A stretch of DNA of 51,586 nt, from positions 1 through 51,586 of the forward strand of contig JBNKWA010000005.1 of the NCBI GenBank assembly GCA_050299555.1, written 5' to 3'. Position 1 is the first letter of the stretch. Each line of letters begins with the position of its first letter. A model generated the notes under the pieces. It made no database searches and was not told the DNA's origin. It saw only the letters and a program-made list of their open reading frames with translations. The position numbers were made by a program, and so were the translations under genes. Origin of the DNA: JBNKWA01 sp050299555 (GTDB lineage: Bacteria > Pseudomonadota > Alphaproteobacteria > Rhodobacterales > Rhodobacteraceae). Of the stretch, positions 31,941 through 40,563 are shown piece after piece.

Positions 31941-32243
31941 ATGGCCGGCGGAACTCTGACCCGCATGGACCTGAGTGAGGCTGTATTTCGCGAAGTGGGA
32001 TTGTCGCGCAACGAATCCGCCGAACTGGTGGAATCGGTGCTCGGTCACATCTCCGACGCGCTGGTGGATGGCGAGACCGTCAAGATCTCGTCCTTCGGCA
32101 CCTTCACGGTGCGCACCAAATCAGCCCGGATCGGTCGCAATCCCAAGACGGGCGAGGAAGTGCCCATCGAACCGCGCCGCGTGCTCACCTTCCGCCCGTC
32201 ACACCTGATGAAGGACCGGGTCGACGCCGGCAACAAGCGCTAG
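31941..32243 (+). CDS. ihfA: Integration host factor subunit alpha
   Basis: IHF bends DNA as an alpha-beta heterodimer and shapes transcription, replication and recombination. The 100-residue protein is nearly canonical: TLTRMDLSEAVFREVGLSRN and ESAELVES, VKISSFGTFTVRTKSARIGR, then NPKTGEEVPIEPRRVLTFRP. The ATG at 31941 has a G-rich ribosome site. It is followed after 15 bases by the usual MerR-type gene. Confidence 0.97.
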   Translation: MAGGTLTRMDLSEAVFREVGLSRNESAELVESVLGHISDALVDGETVKISSFGTFTVRTKSARIGRNPKTGEEVPIEPRRVLTFRPSHLMKDRVDAGNKR

Positions 32244-32258
32244 CTGAAGCGCGCCGGC

Positions 32259-32750
32259 ATGACCGAGAAATCGCCCGACGCATTTCGCACAATTTCCGAA
32301 GTGTCCGACGTTCTTGACGTTCCGGCGCACGTGCTGCGCTTCTGGGAAAGCCGCTTTACCCAGGTGCGGCCGGTCAAGCGCAGCGGCGGTCGGCGCTATT
32401 ACCGCCCGAGCGATGTCCATCTTCTCAAGGGGATACGGGATCTTCTTTATACGGACGGCCTGACCATCAAGGGGGTGCAGAAGGTTCTGCGCGAAAAGGG
32501 CATCAGGCATGTGGCCGAGCTCGGCACCGAAGCCGCCGAACCGCCGCAGGCACCGGCACCGGCACCCAAGCCGGCGCGCCCTGCCCGGCCCTCCGCCACG
32601 CCGGCCGCGGCAGATGGCCAGGGCAGCCTGTTCGAAGAGACGCCGGCACCAGCCGAAAGCGACGACGGCGCCGAGCGGCGGCCCGAGCTTACTGCCATCC
32701 TTGGCGAGCTGGTGGCGCTTCGCGATGCGATGAAGGCGCAGAAGTACTGA
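32259..32750 (+). CDS. MerR-family transcriptional regulator (ihfA-linked type)
   Basis: The 163-residue protein has a MerR winged-helix DNA-binding domain (RTISEVSDVLDVPAHVLRFW, ESRFTQVRPVKRSGGRRYYR, PSDVHLLKGIRDLLY) at residues 9-80. A low-complexity Pro/Ala linker and a C-terminal helix (LTAILGELVALRDAMKAQ) follow. No metal-binding cysteines are present, so a metal sensor role is unlikely. The gene directly after ihfA is conserved in Alphaproteobacteria; its targets are unknown to me. Confidence 0.92.
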   Translation: MTEKSPDAFRTISEVSDVLDVPAHVLRFWESRFTQVRPVKRSGGRRYYRPSDVHLLKGIRDLLYTDGLTIKGVQKVLREKGIRHVAELGTEAAEPPQAPAPAPKPARPARPSATPAAADGQGSLFEETPAPAESDDGAERRPELTAILGELVALRDAMKAQKY

Positions 32751-32756
32751 AACCGC

Positions 32757-32791
32757 CTTGCCCTCCGCCGGCGATTGGAGGTAAGGGCAAG
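32757..32791 (+). terminator. Stem-loop between the merR gene and tRNA-Pro
   Basis: CTTGCCCT (32757-32764) pairs with AGGGCAAG (32784-32791), with two further pairs inside. It begins 7 bases after the merR stop and ends 5 bases before the tRNA. There is no U tract, so it may be an RNA-processing or 3'-end hairpin. Confidence 0.4.
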
Positions 32792-32795
32792 CCGT

Positions 32796-32872
32796 CGGGC
32801 TATGGCGCAGTCTGGTAGCGCGTTCGACTGGGGGTCGAAAGGTCGTGAGTTCGAATCTCGCTAGCCCGACCA
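32796..32872 (+). tRNA. tRNA-Pro (GGG anticodon)
   Basis: A 77-base cloverleaf: acceptor stem CGGGCTA/TAGCCCG, anticodon stem TTCGA/TCGAA with loop CTGGGGG (anticodon GGG), T-loop GTTCGAATC and an encoded CCA end. It reads CCC and CCU proline codons. It lies between the merR-type gene and the dCTP deaminase gene on the plus strand. Confidence 0.96.
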
Positions 32873-32883
32873 GAATTCAACAG

Positions 32884-32914
32884 GCGCCTGCGCACCCCCG
32901 CGCGGGCGCTTTCT
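32884..32914 (+). terminator. Terminator after tRNA-Pro
   Basis: A 9-bp stem (GCGCCTGCG at 32884-32892 with CGCGGGCGC at 32901-32909, one T-G pair), 8-base loop and TTTCT tail, 11 bases after the tRNA CCA end. Confidence 0.75.
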
Positions 32915-32926
32915 AGTCCCCCCTCC

Positions 32927-33994
32927 ATGACCCAGGGTGTGCTGCCGTCGCAGGCGATCCGCGCCATGCTCGCCGATGGCGCGATCGCCACCGCCGCCGC
33001 CCCCGACAGCGATCAGGTGCAGCCCGCCAGCCTCGACCTCCGCCTGGGCAACCGGGCCTGGCGGGTGCGGGCCTCGTTCCTGCCCGGCGCTACCCGGACG
33101 GTGGCAGAGCGGCTGCCCGATTTCGCCATGCACGAGATCGACCTGACCAACGGCGCGGTGCTGGAAAAGGGCTGCGTCTACATGGTGCCGCTGATGGAAT
33201 CGCTGGCCCTGCCCGCCGATGTCAGCGCTGCGGCCAACGCCAAAAGCTCCACCGGCCGGCTCGATCTTTTCACCCGCCTCATCACCGACCGCGGCGCCGA
33301 GTTCGACCGTGTCGAGGCTGGCTACAGGGGTCCGCTCTATGCCGAGATCAGCCCGCGCTCGTTTTCGGTCCTGGTGCGCCCCGGCGTGCGGCTCAACCAG
33401 ATCCGCTTTCGCCGCGGCCATGCCGCGCTCGACGACGCGGCGCTGAGGGCCCTGCACGCGCAAAGCCGGCTGGTCGACGGCGAGGCGCATATCGACGGTG
33501 GCCTCGGCTTCTCGGTCGATCTGTCGCTGCCCCGCACCGGCTGGCGCGCCAAGCCCCATACCGGGCTGATCGACGTCGGCCGCGTCGGCTACTACGACCC
33601 CGCCGATTTCTGGGAACCGGTCGAGGCCCGGGGCGGCACGATGATTCTCGACCCCGGCGCCTTCTACATCCTCGTCAGCCGCGAGATGGTGCACGTACCC
33701 CCCGCCTATGCTGCCGAGATGGCACCCTATGTAGCCATGGTGGGCGAGTTCCGCGTCCACTACGCCGGCTTCTTCGACCCCGGCTTCGGCCATGATGCGG
33801 CCGGCGGCGCCGGCTCGCGCGGGGTACTCGAGGTGCGCTGCCACGAGGCGCCGTTCGCGCTGGAAGACGGCCAGATCGTCGGCCGGCTGGTCTACGAGCG
33901 CATGGCCGAGCAGCCCGACACGCTCTACGGCGCCGGGCTGAAATCCAACTACCAGGGCCAGGGCCTGAAGCTCTCCAAGCATTTCCGCGGCTGA
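32927..33994 (+). CDS. dcd: 2'-deoxycytidine 5'-triphosphate deaminase, double-length type
   Basis: It deaminates dCTP to dUTP, feeding thymidylate synthesis. The 355-residue protein is about twice the usual Dcd length: the N-terminal half has QVQPASLDLRLGN and SSTGRLDLFTRLITDRGAEF with GYRGPLYAEISPRSFSV. The C-terminal half repeats related beta motifs (GGTMILDPGAFYILVSREMV, then MVGEFRVHYAGFFDPGFG). This two-domain form is a known alphaproteobacterial family and resembles a fused pair of dUTPase-fold domains. It starts 13 bases after the tRNA-Pro terminator and converges with an unrelated membrane protein gene. Confidence 0.9.
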   Translation: MTQGVLPSQAIRAMLADGAIATAAAPDSDQVQPASLDLRLGNRAWRVRASFLPGATRTVAERLPDFAMHEIDLTNGAVLEKGCVYMVPLMESLALPADVSAAANAKSSTGRLDLFTRLITDRGAEFDRVEAGYRGPLYAEISPRSFSVLVRPGVRLNQIRFRRGHAALDDAALRALHAQSRLVDGEAHIDGGLGFSVDLSLPRTGWRAKPHTGLIDVGRVGYYDPADFWEPVEARGGTMILDPGAFYILVSREMVHVPPAYAAEMAPYVAMVGEFRVHYAGFFDPGFGHDAAGGAGSRGVLEVRCHEAPFALEDGQIVGRLVYERMAEQPDTLYGAGLKSNYQGQGLKLSKHFRG

Positions 33995-34009
33995 CGCGAT
34001 CCGCGCCGG

Positions 34010-35182
34010 CTACGGACCCGGCTCGGGTTCGGGCTCAGCGGCCGGCGGTCGCCGGTCGCGCCTGTCCGCTTCCTCGGGGTTGAAGATGCGCTGCCCGGCG
34101 CGCTGGATGGCCAGGAACGCCTGATCGGCCATGAACCCCGACAGGAATGCGACGAAAGCCACCGTGAACGGGCTCAGCTCCACCTTGCCGTCCGCCCCGC
34201 CGCCCTGGGTCAGGACCAGCATGCCGGCGCCCGAGAACAGGAAGATGGCGATCGCCGCGGCGATCCCCTCGCCGACGCCGACGAAAAGCTGCGCCCCGCC
34301 GATATCCTTGCCGGCGGCGAAGAAGTTGCGGGTGAACGACACCACCGCCCCGAGGCCGCCCGCTGCGATGGTCACGATCAGCGTCAGGAAGATCGTCGGG
34401 TAGCGCACCATGTGCTGCACCAGCGGCAGCCGCAGGGCGCTCATGGTGGCACGGTGCTCGGAATTGGCCGGCAGGCTGACCGCCCTCAGCTCCGCCTCGT
34501 ATTGCTCGATCTCCTTGCGTGGCAGGCTGCGCTCCTCGCTCTGTCGCGCCCAGCCGGTGTCCGCCTCGGAAAGCGCCCGCTCCAGGTCCGCCCGTTCACC
34601 CTCGATCTCGGCATGCTCCCGCAGCAGCCCGGCGATCTCCGACCAGGCACCGAGCGGGTCGGCCCCCTCGCCCACTACCGGCATCGCCTGAAAGATCGCC
34701 GCCACCTTGCGCAGCCGCGCCGTGGTCATCCCGGCGTCGCCGTCGATCACCTGCACCAGCTCGTCCACATAGCGCGCCTGCGGCCCCGGCTCGACACCGG
34801 CCAGCGCAAAGCGGATCTGCATCAGCACCGCCTGGGTGCGGGCATCAAGCGCCCGTTGCTGCGGTTCGATCCCGGCCTTGGCGGCCGCGAATTTGTCCAT
34901 CTCGGCGTCGATGGCGCGCACGTCGGCCTGCCGCCGGGCGATCAGCGACTTCAGCTCGGCCTCGCGCTGGACCAGGTGGAACACACTGTCGAGATCGTTG
35001 ATCCCGCCACCCGAGGCGGCAGCGTTCTGGATCCGCGCATCCCAGTCGATGCGCACGATATAGGTCGCGAAGCCGAAAAACACCAACAGCACGAAGAACA
35101 CGTAAAGTACAATGACCAGAAAGCCGATGGTCACACTGCCGGTGATGTGTCGCGCCTGACCGAATTTGACCGCTTCCGCCAT
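34010..35182 (-). CDS. Membrane protein of unknown function with coiled-coil middle
   Basis: I do not recognise this 390-residue protein. Residues 16-43 form a long hydrophobic segment, residues 65-245 are charged and helical (probable coiled coil, rich in Glu, Arg, Ala and Gln), and three further hydrophobic segments lie near 264-284, 300-325 and 338-352. The C-terminal tail is Arg/Asp-rich then Glu/Pro repeats (EPEPEPGP). This topology suggests a cytoplasmic or periplasmic stalk between membrane anchors. It lies downstream of scpB on the same strand, with an 8+8 dyad about 30 bases before its start. No ribosome site stronger than GAGGGG is seen before the ATG. Confidence 0.75.
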   Translation of the reverse strand: MAEAVKFGQARHITGSVTIGFLVIVLYVFFVLLVFFGFATYIVRIDWDARIQNAAASGGGINDLDSVFHLVQREAELKSLIARRQADVRAIDAEMDKFAAAKAGIEPQQRALDARTQAVLMQIRFALAGVEPGPQARYVDELVQVIDGDAGMTTARLRKVAAIFQAMPVVGEGADPLGAWSEIAGLLREHAEIEGERADLERALSEADTGWARQSEERSLPRKEIEQYEAELRAVSLPANSEHRATMSALRLPLVQHMVRYPTIFLTLIVTIAAGGLGAVVSFTRNFFAAGKDIGGAQLFVGVGEGIAAAIAIFLFSGAGMLVLTQGGGADGKVELSPFTVAFVAFLSGFMADQAFLAIQRAGQRIFNPEEADRRDRRPPAAEPEPEPGP

Positions 35183-35211
35183 CCCCTCAGGGTCGGCCCG
35201 AGGCCTTTCCT

Positions 35212-35230
35212 TGACAAGTGAAACTTGTCA
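35212..35230. promoter_or_regulatory. Perfect 8+8 dyad, candidate operator
   Basis: TGACAAGTGAAACTTGTCA is a perfect inverted repeat of 8 bases with a 3-base centre, 30-48 bases upstream of the membrane protein gene and 40 bases after scpB. The arms resemble GntR-type half sites (ACTTGT). No clear -10 follows. Confidence 0.55.
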
Positions 35231-35269
35231 CCTTCGCGGCGATTTCCCCAAAGCCGTGGGCAGGCCGCC

Positions 35270-35926
35270 TCAGTCAAGCAGTTCGTCCTGCACCTCGTCC
35301 TCGTACTCGTCCTCGGCTTCCTCGCCGCCCAGGGCCAGCACTCCCGGCTGCGGCCGGTTGTCCAGCAGCCCGGCGTCGCGTAGCTCCTTGATCCCCGGCA
35401 GGTCGCGCGCACTTTCCAGCCCGAACTGGTCCAGAAAGACCGGAGTCGTTGTGAAGGTCACCGGGCGTCCGGGGGTCAGCCGCCGGCGGCCAAGGCGAAT
35501 CCAGCCCAGCTCCATCAGGATGTCCACCGTGCCCGACGACACCGAAACGCCGCGGATCTCCTCGATCTCGGCCCGGGTCACCGGCTGGTGATAGGCGATG
35601 ATCGCCAGCGTCTCGATGGCGGCGCGGCTCAGCTTGCGGGTCTCCACCGCCTCGCGGCGCATCAGGAACCCAAGGTCCGGCGCGGTGCGGAAGGCATAGC
35701 CCTCGCCGACCTTGACCACGCGCACCCCGCGCCCCGAATAGCGCCGCGTCAAAAGCTCCAGGGCCGCTCCGGCATCGCTGCCCTTGGGCAAGCGCTCGGC
35801 CAGCGCCGCCGGGGTCACCGGCTCGGCGGCCGCGAACAGGATCGCCTCGGCCATGCGCTCCTGCTCGGCCAGGGGCGGCGCATCGAAAAGTGCGGCAATG
35901 CCGCGGTCGCTCGACAGGTCGTTCAT
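35270..35926 (-). CDS. scpB: Segregation and condensation protein B
   Basis: ScpB is a winged-helix partner of the SMC-ScpA complex in chromosome organisation. The 218-residue protein has EQERMAEAILFAAAEPVTPA, then LAERLP, followed by SRAAIETLAIIAYHQPVTRA and EIEEIRGVSVSSGTVDIL, the family core. Its C-terminus is strongly acidic (GGEEAEDEYEDEVQDELLD). The ATG at 35926 overlaps the scpA stop by 4 bases. An open frame continues upstream over scpA, but it is Gly/Arg-rich and not real. Confidence 0.96.
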   Translation of the reverse strand: MNDLSSDRGIAALFDAPPLAEQERMAEAILFAAAEPVTPAALAERLPKGSDAGAALELLTRRYSGRGVRVVKVGEGYAFRTAPDLGFLMRREAVETRKLSRAAIETLAIIAYHQPVTRAEIEEIRGVSVSSGTVDILMELGWIRLGRRRLTPGRPVTFTTTPVFLDQFGLESARDLPGIKELRDAGLLDNRPQPGVLALGGEEAEDEYEDEVQDELLD

Positions 35927-36708
35927 GGCTGCTCGGGCCTTCCTCTTATTTCTATGGGCGCGAAGGTCGCCTCCTGGCGCAGTTCCAGCCGCCCCGCCTT
36001 GGCCAGCTCCAGAACGGCGGCAAAATTGGCGGCGGTGGCCGAACGGCGCTTCTTGGGGTCGGCCTGCCAGCCGTCGGGCAGAAAGCTCGACAGGAACGCC
36101 CAATCCGTCACCGCGCCGATCAGCGGCCGCAGCCGCTCCAGCGCGTCCTCCATGGTCAGGACCGCGGCACGGCGATAGTGCAGCGGCTGGAACTCCTCGC
36201 GCGTCTTGACCCGCGCATAGGCCTGCATGAGGTCCACAAGCGACGCGGTGTACTGCGCCCGCCGGGTCAGCGCGAAGCTCTCCGGCGCGCCGCGTTCGAA
36301 GAAATCCCTGCCCTTCTGGTCGCGGCCCATCAGCTCGGCCGCCACCCGGCGCATGGCCTCCAGCCGCTCCAGCTGAAACGCCAGATGCGCCGCCAGTTCC
36401 TCGCCCGAGGGGCCTTCCTCGGTCGGGTCGGGCGGCAGCAGCAGCCGCGACTTCAGGAACGCCAGCCACGCCGCCATCACCAGATAGTCGGCGGCCAGCT
36501 CGATCCTGAGTGCCTTGGCCTGCTCGACGAAGGTCAGGTACTGCTCGGCCAGCGCCAGGATCGAGATCCCCCGCAGGTCCACCTTCTGGGTGCGCGCCAG
36601 CGTCAGCAACAGGTCCAGCGGCCCCTCGTAGCCATCGAGGTCCAGCACCAGCGCCTCGGCGGCGCGGCGGGCTTCGACCTCATCGGCGACGAAGTGATCG
36701 TCAGGCAT
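35923..36708 (-). CDS. scpA: Segregation and condensation protein A
   Basis: ScpA is the kleisin that closes the SMC ring. The 261-residue protein shows the N-terminal kleisin core YEGPLDLLLTLARTQKVDLR, GISILALAEQYLTFVEQ and DYLVMAAWLAFLKSRLLLP, and a C-terminal winged helix. It overlaps nagZ by 8 bases upstream and scpB by 4 bases downstream, so nagZ-scpA-scpB are translationally coupled. Confidence 0.96.
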   Translation of the reverse strand: MPDDHFVADEVEARRAAEALVLDLDGYEGPLDLLLTLARTQKVDLRGISILALAEQYLTFVEQAKALRIELAADYLVMAAWLAFLKSRLLLPPDPTEEGPSGEELAAHLAFQLERLEAMRRVAAELMGRDQKGRDFFERGAPESFALTRRAQYTASLVDLMQAYARVKTREEFQPLHYRRAAVLTMEDALERLRPLIGAVTDWAFLSSFLPDGWQADPKKRRSATAANFAAVLELAKAGRLELRQEATFAPIEIRGRPEQP

Positions 36709-37711
36709 GGGCCATCTCCCGCTTCAGCGCTGCCAGCCGCGACAGCGCGGCGGCGACGTCGAAACCGCCGGCAGGCACGCGCAGCGCCAGCGCCGCCTCG
36801 GCCCGCGCCAGCGACCGCCCGGACAGCACCGGCGCCGCTTCCGCGACCGCCGCCATCTCGTCCATCTCGCCGTTGCAGTGCAGCACCACGTCGCAGCCGG
36901 CCGAAAGCGCCCCGGCCGCGCGCGTCGCCATGGCGCCGGTCAGTGCGCCCATGGACAGATCGTCGGTCATCAGCAGGCCGCCAAAGCCGATATCCTCGCG
37001 GATCACCCGAACCACGCCCGGCGACAGCGTCGCCGGCCGCTCGGGGTCGATGGCCGGGTAGACCACATGCGCCGTCATCGCCAGGGGCAGGTCCGACAAC
37101 GCCCGGAACGGCGCGAAGTCAGTCGCCTCCAGTGTCTCGCGATCCAGGGCCACCACCGGCAGCCCGGCATGGCTGTCCACCGTCGCCGCGCCGTGGCCTG
37201 GGATGTGCTTCATCACCGGCAGCACGCCGCCCTCCAGCAGGCCCTCGGCCGCCGCCCGGCCCAGCCGCGCCACCTCAGCCGGCTCGCGGCCGCAGCAGCG
37301 GCCCAGGATGATGCCATGGGTATCCGCGCGGGGCATATCGGCCACCGGCGCGCAGTTCACGTCGATGCCCAGGTCCCGCAGTTCCGCCGCGATGACCCGG
37401 CAGCGCAGCCGCATTGCCTCGGCCCGCGCCTCCGGCGCCAGCGCCTCGACGAATGGCAACGCATCGTCCCAGCCGGTGGCCAGCGGCGGCCGCAACCGCT
37501 GCACCCGGCCGCCCTCCTGATCGATCATGACCGGCGCCGCGTGCCCGGCCGCCTCGCGCAGGTCCGCCGCCAGCGCCCGCACCTGCTCCGCCGTCTCGAT
37601 GTTGCGCGCGAACAGGATGAAGCCCCAAGGCCGCACGCGGGCGAAGAACGCCCGCTCCGCCGCCGTCAGCCGCGGCCCGGCGCATCCGAGGATGACCGCG
37701 CGCGGCGCCAT
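36701..37711 (-). CDS. nagZ: Beta-N-acetylhexosaminidase (GH3), peptidoglycan recycling
   Basis: NagZ removes GlcNAc from anhydro-muropeptides in the cytoplasm. The 336-residue GH3 protein has PVMIDQEGGRVQRLRPP, the MKHIPGHG motif with the acid/base His loop at 168-174, and nucleophile Asp250 in LLMTDDLSMGAL. It sits between the SPOR protein (1 base between) and scpA, the usual Rhodobacterales order. Confidence 0.96.
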   Translation of the reverse strand: MAPRAVILGCAGPRLTAAERAFFARVRPWGFILFARNIETAEQVRALAADLREAAGHAAPVMIDQEGGRVQRLRPPLATGWDDALPFVEALAPEARAEAMRLRCRVIAAELRDLGIDVNCAPVADMPRADTHGIILGRCCGREPAEVARLGRAAAEGLLEGGVLPVMKHIPGHGAATVDSHAGLPVVALDRETLEATDFAPFRALSDLPLAMTAHVVYPAIDPERPATLSPGVVRVIREDIGFGGLLMTDDLSMGALTGAMATRAAGALSAGCDVVLHCNGEMDEMAAVAEAAPVLSGRSLARAEAALALRVPAGGFDVAAALSRLAALKREMAHA

Positions 37712-37712
37712 C

Positions 37713-38486
37713 TCAGCGCTCCACCACGGGGGTGCAGTTCACCTCCCGCGCCTTCAGCGCCTCGCACATGGCAAAGGTCTCGTCGCCGGTCTCGAACCCC
37801 GCAGCCCGCAGCCGGTAATAGGTCTGGCCGCCCGAGGCAGCCTCCTCCACGTAATGCTCCTTGCCACCCAGAAGGTCGGCATGCTGGGTAAGCTGAACCG
37901 CCCATTCGGTCTCCGCTTCCTCGCGGCTGTCGAAGGACCCGAGCTGGATCACCTGGCGCCGGGCCGGCGGAATCGCCTCGGCCAGGCCCTCGGGCCGCGG
38001 CCGCGGCCGGGTGGCCACCGATGGCGGCGGTTCGGGCAGGCTGATCGCCGCCCCGGCGGGGTCATCGCCTTCGGGCGTGTCCCCGTCTCCGGGGGGCGGG
38101 GTCGCAGCCGCAACGTCCTGCTCGGGCGTCAGATCGCCCTGCGGCACGTCTTCCGGCGCCAGCGCCTCGGGGGCCGGCGCCAGCGCCTCGGCGCTTTCCG
38201 TCTGGGCGCCCTCGCCTTCCAGCACCCGGTTGACCTCCAGCCCCTGATGCGCCGCCTGCACGCCGCCGGCTTCCTCGGGCTGGGTCCGCATCGGTCCCTC
38301 GACGGCGCGGATCACCGGCACATCCGCCGGATCGCGCACCGCCAGCCGGTATCCCCAGGTCACGATCCCGACGATCAGCCCCAGCGACAGCACCGCTCCC
38401 GCCCAGCGAAGGACGAGAAGTGCGAAATCCTTGGCGCCGGTACCGGGCGGCGTACCCTCGGGATCGTCGAAAAAGGTGTCCTGCAT
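37713..38486 (-). CDS. SPOR-domain membrane protein
   Basis: The 257-residue bitopic protein has a cytoplasmic N-terminus, one membrane helix (residues about 23-45, LLVLRWAGAVLSLGLIVGIV), a long acidic Pro/Ala/Glu-rich periplasmic linker and a C-terminal SPOR domain (VIQLGSFDSREEAETEWAVQ to the end). SPOR domains bind denuded septal glycan, so a cell-division or envelope role is likely. The ATG at 38486 has AAGGCAGG upstream. It lies between argS (76 bases) and nagZ. Confidence 0.92.
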   Translation of the reverse strand: MQDTFFDDPEGTPPGTGAKDFALLVLRWAGAVLSLGLIVGIVTWGYRLAVRDPADVPVIRAVEGPMRTQPEEAGGVQAAHQGLEVNRVLEGEGAQTESAEALAPAPEALAPEDVPQGDLTPEQDVAAATPPPGDGDTPEGDDPAGAAISLPEPPPSVATRPRPRPEGLAEAIPPARRQVIQLGSFDSREEAETEWAVQLTQHADLLGGKEHYVEEAASGGQTYYRLRAAGFETGDETFAMCEALKAREVNCTPVVER

Positions 38487-38562
38487 CGGGCCTGCCTTGG
38501 GTAGCCGCACCTTATCTTGTGTGCGCCCCTGCTCCAACCCCGAAATGCGTTAACGTTTGCCG

Positions 38563-40299
38563 TTACATCTCTTCCATCGGGGTCACCCCCAGAATACCAA
38601 GACCGGCCGCGATAACAACCGCCGCGGCCCGCACCAGCGCCAGCCGCGCCCGGGTCAGGCCCGGATCGTCCTCGCGCAGGAAACGCAAGGCCGGATCGGC
38701 CTTGCCCTGGTTCTGCAACGCGTGGAATTCCGCCGCCAGCTCGTAGAGATAAAAGGCCACCCGGTGCGGCTCGTGGGCCTCCGCCGCCGCCTCCACCAGC
38801 CGCGGCCATTCCGCCAGCTTCTTTGCCAGCGCCAGCTCGCCGGCTGCACCCAGCGGCGACAGGTCGGCCGCGGCGAGGGCCGAATCGGCAACCTCCACCC
38901 CCGCCGCCTTGGCCAGAACCGAATGCGCCCTTGCATGGGCGTATTGCACGTACCAGACGGGGTTGTCCTTGGACTGTTCCAGCGCCTTGTCGAAGTCGAA
39001 ATCCAGCGGCGCGTCGTTCTTGCGCGTCAGCATGGTGAAGCGGGTGACATCGGGGCCCACCTGCTCCACCAGGTCGCGCAGGGTGACAAAGGTCCCCGCC
39101 CGCTTCGACATCTTGAACGGCTCGCCGCCCTTGAACAGCTTGACCAGCTGGATCAGCTTCACGTCCAGCGGCACCCGGCCGTCCGACAGCGCCGCCACCA
39201 CCGCCTTCAGCCGCTTGACATAGCCGCCGTGATCGGCGCCGAGCACGTCGATCAGCTCGTCGAAGCCGCGATGGATCTTGTCCCAGTGATAGGCGATGTC
39301 GGGGGCGAAATAGGTCCAGCTGCCGTCCGACTTTTTCACCGGCCGGTCGACATCGTCGCCATGGGCGGTGGACCGGAACAACGTCTGCTCCCGCGCCTCC
39401 CAATCCTCGGGCAGCTTGCCCTTGGGCGGCTCCAGCACCCCCTGATAGATCAGCCCCATCTCGGAAAGCCGGTCCAGCGCCGCCTCGACCCGGCCGCCGG
39501 CGGCGATCGCCTTCTCCGAGGAATAGACATCCATGGTCACGTTCAGCGCCGCCAGATCCTCGCGGATCATCGCCATCATCGCGCCCGTGGCGAACTCGCG
39601 CACATCCGCCAGCCAATCGGCCTCGGGCCTGTCCAGCAGGCTGTCGCCATATTGCGCCTTCAGCGCCTCGCCCACCGGGATCAGGTAGTCGCCGGGGTAA
39701 AGGCCCTCGGCGATCGCCGGCTCCAGCCCGTGCGCCTCGCGGTAGCGCTCGAAGGCCGAGCGGGCCAGCACGTCCACCTGGGACCCGGCATCGTTGATGT
39801 AGAACTCACGGGTGACCGCGTGGCCGGCGAAATCCAGAAGGCTGGCCAGCGCGTCGCCAAAGACCGCGCCGCGGGCATGGCCCACATGCATCGGCCCGGT
39901 GGGGTTGGCCGAGACGAACTCGACATTGATCCGCCTGGCCGCCGCCGGACGGCCGCGTCCAAAGTCACCGCCAGCGCCAAGGATCGCCGGGACCAGACCG
40001 AACCAGACCGCCGGCTGCAGCCGCAGGTTCAGAAAGCCCGGCCCCGCCACCTCGGTCGAGACGATGCGCGCGTCGTCCGCCAGCCTGGTCGCCAGTGCCT
40101 CGGCGATGGCGCGCGGCTGCATCTTCGCCGCCTTCGCCAGAACCATGGCGGCATTGCTGGCCATGTCGCCATGGCCGGCATCGCGCGGCGGCTCCACCGC
40201 AACGGCGGCAAGGTCGAGCCCCGGCGGCAGCACGCCATCGGCGGCAAGCGCATCGAGGGCTGAGACGACAAGCGTCCGTATGTCGGCGAAAAGGTCCAT
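38563..40299 (-). CDS. argS: Arginyl-tRNA synthetase
   Basis: This class I synthetase charges tRNA-Arg. The 578-residue protein has an N-terminal tRNA D-loop-binding domain, the HIGH motif in TGPMHVGHARGAV, the KMSKRAGTFV motif and the DALR anticodon-binding C-terminus (HALQNQ-type helix LAAEFHALQNQGKADPALRF). The ATG at 40299 (MDLFADIRTLVVSALDAL) fits the family start; a longer frame upstream is not conserved. First gene of argS-SPOR-nagZ-scpA-scpB. Confidence 0.97.
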   Translation of the reverse strand: MDLFADIRTLVVSALDALAADGVLPPGLDLAAVAVEPPRDAGHGDMASNAAMVLAKAAKMQPRAIAEALATRLADDARIVSTEVAGPGFLNLRLQPAVWFGLVPAILGAGGDFGRGRPAAARRINVEFVSANPTGPMHVGHARGAVFGDALASLLDFAGHAVTREFYINDAGSQVDVLARSAFERYREAHGLEPAIAEGLYPGDYLIPVGEALKAQYGDSLLDRPEADWLADVREFATGAMMAMIREDLAALNVTMDVYSSEKAIAAGGRVEAALDRLSEMGLIYQGVLEPPKGKLPEDWEAREQTLFRSTAHGDDVDRPVKKSDGSWTYFAPDIAYHWDKIHRGFDELIDVLGADHGGYVKRLKAVVAALSDGRVPLDVKLIQLVKLFKGGEPFKMSKRAGTFVTLRDLVEQVGPDVTRFTMLTRKNDAPLDFDFDKALEQSKDNPVWYVQYAHARAHSVLAKAAGVEVADSALAAADLSPLGAAGELALAKKLAEWPRLVEAAAEAHEPHRVAFYLYELAAEFHALQNQGKADPALRFLREDDPGLTRARLALVRAAAVVIAAGLGILGVTPMEEM

Positions 40300-40563
40300 G
40301 TCCTGGCGTCCGGTCTGCGATCCGGAGGCGCAGGTAACACAGCAACGGGTGGGGCGCCACTCCCGTGCGGCACGGCCTGCCACGACGCACCGGTAGCGCG
40401 CCCCGGATCACGGCGGGCCGGCCGTCCATCCCGGCACGCAGGTCGAAGGGGTTCAGGAAAGGCTTTAGGTCTGGGGAGGCAGGCCCGCCCGCGGGCGCTG
40501 GCCGCCGGCGCGGATGGCAAAAGGCCGGCACCAGGGGCGCGATCGCCCCCGATCGGCCGCGGC

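Noticed and set aside
35927..36469. Upstream extension of scpB over scpA
   Set aside because: Out-of-frame reading of scpA; the scpB ATG overlaps the scpA stop by 4 bases and gives the family length.
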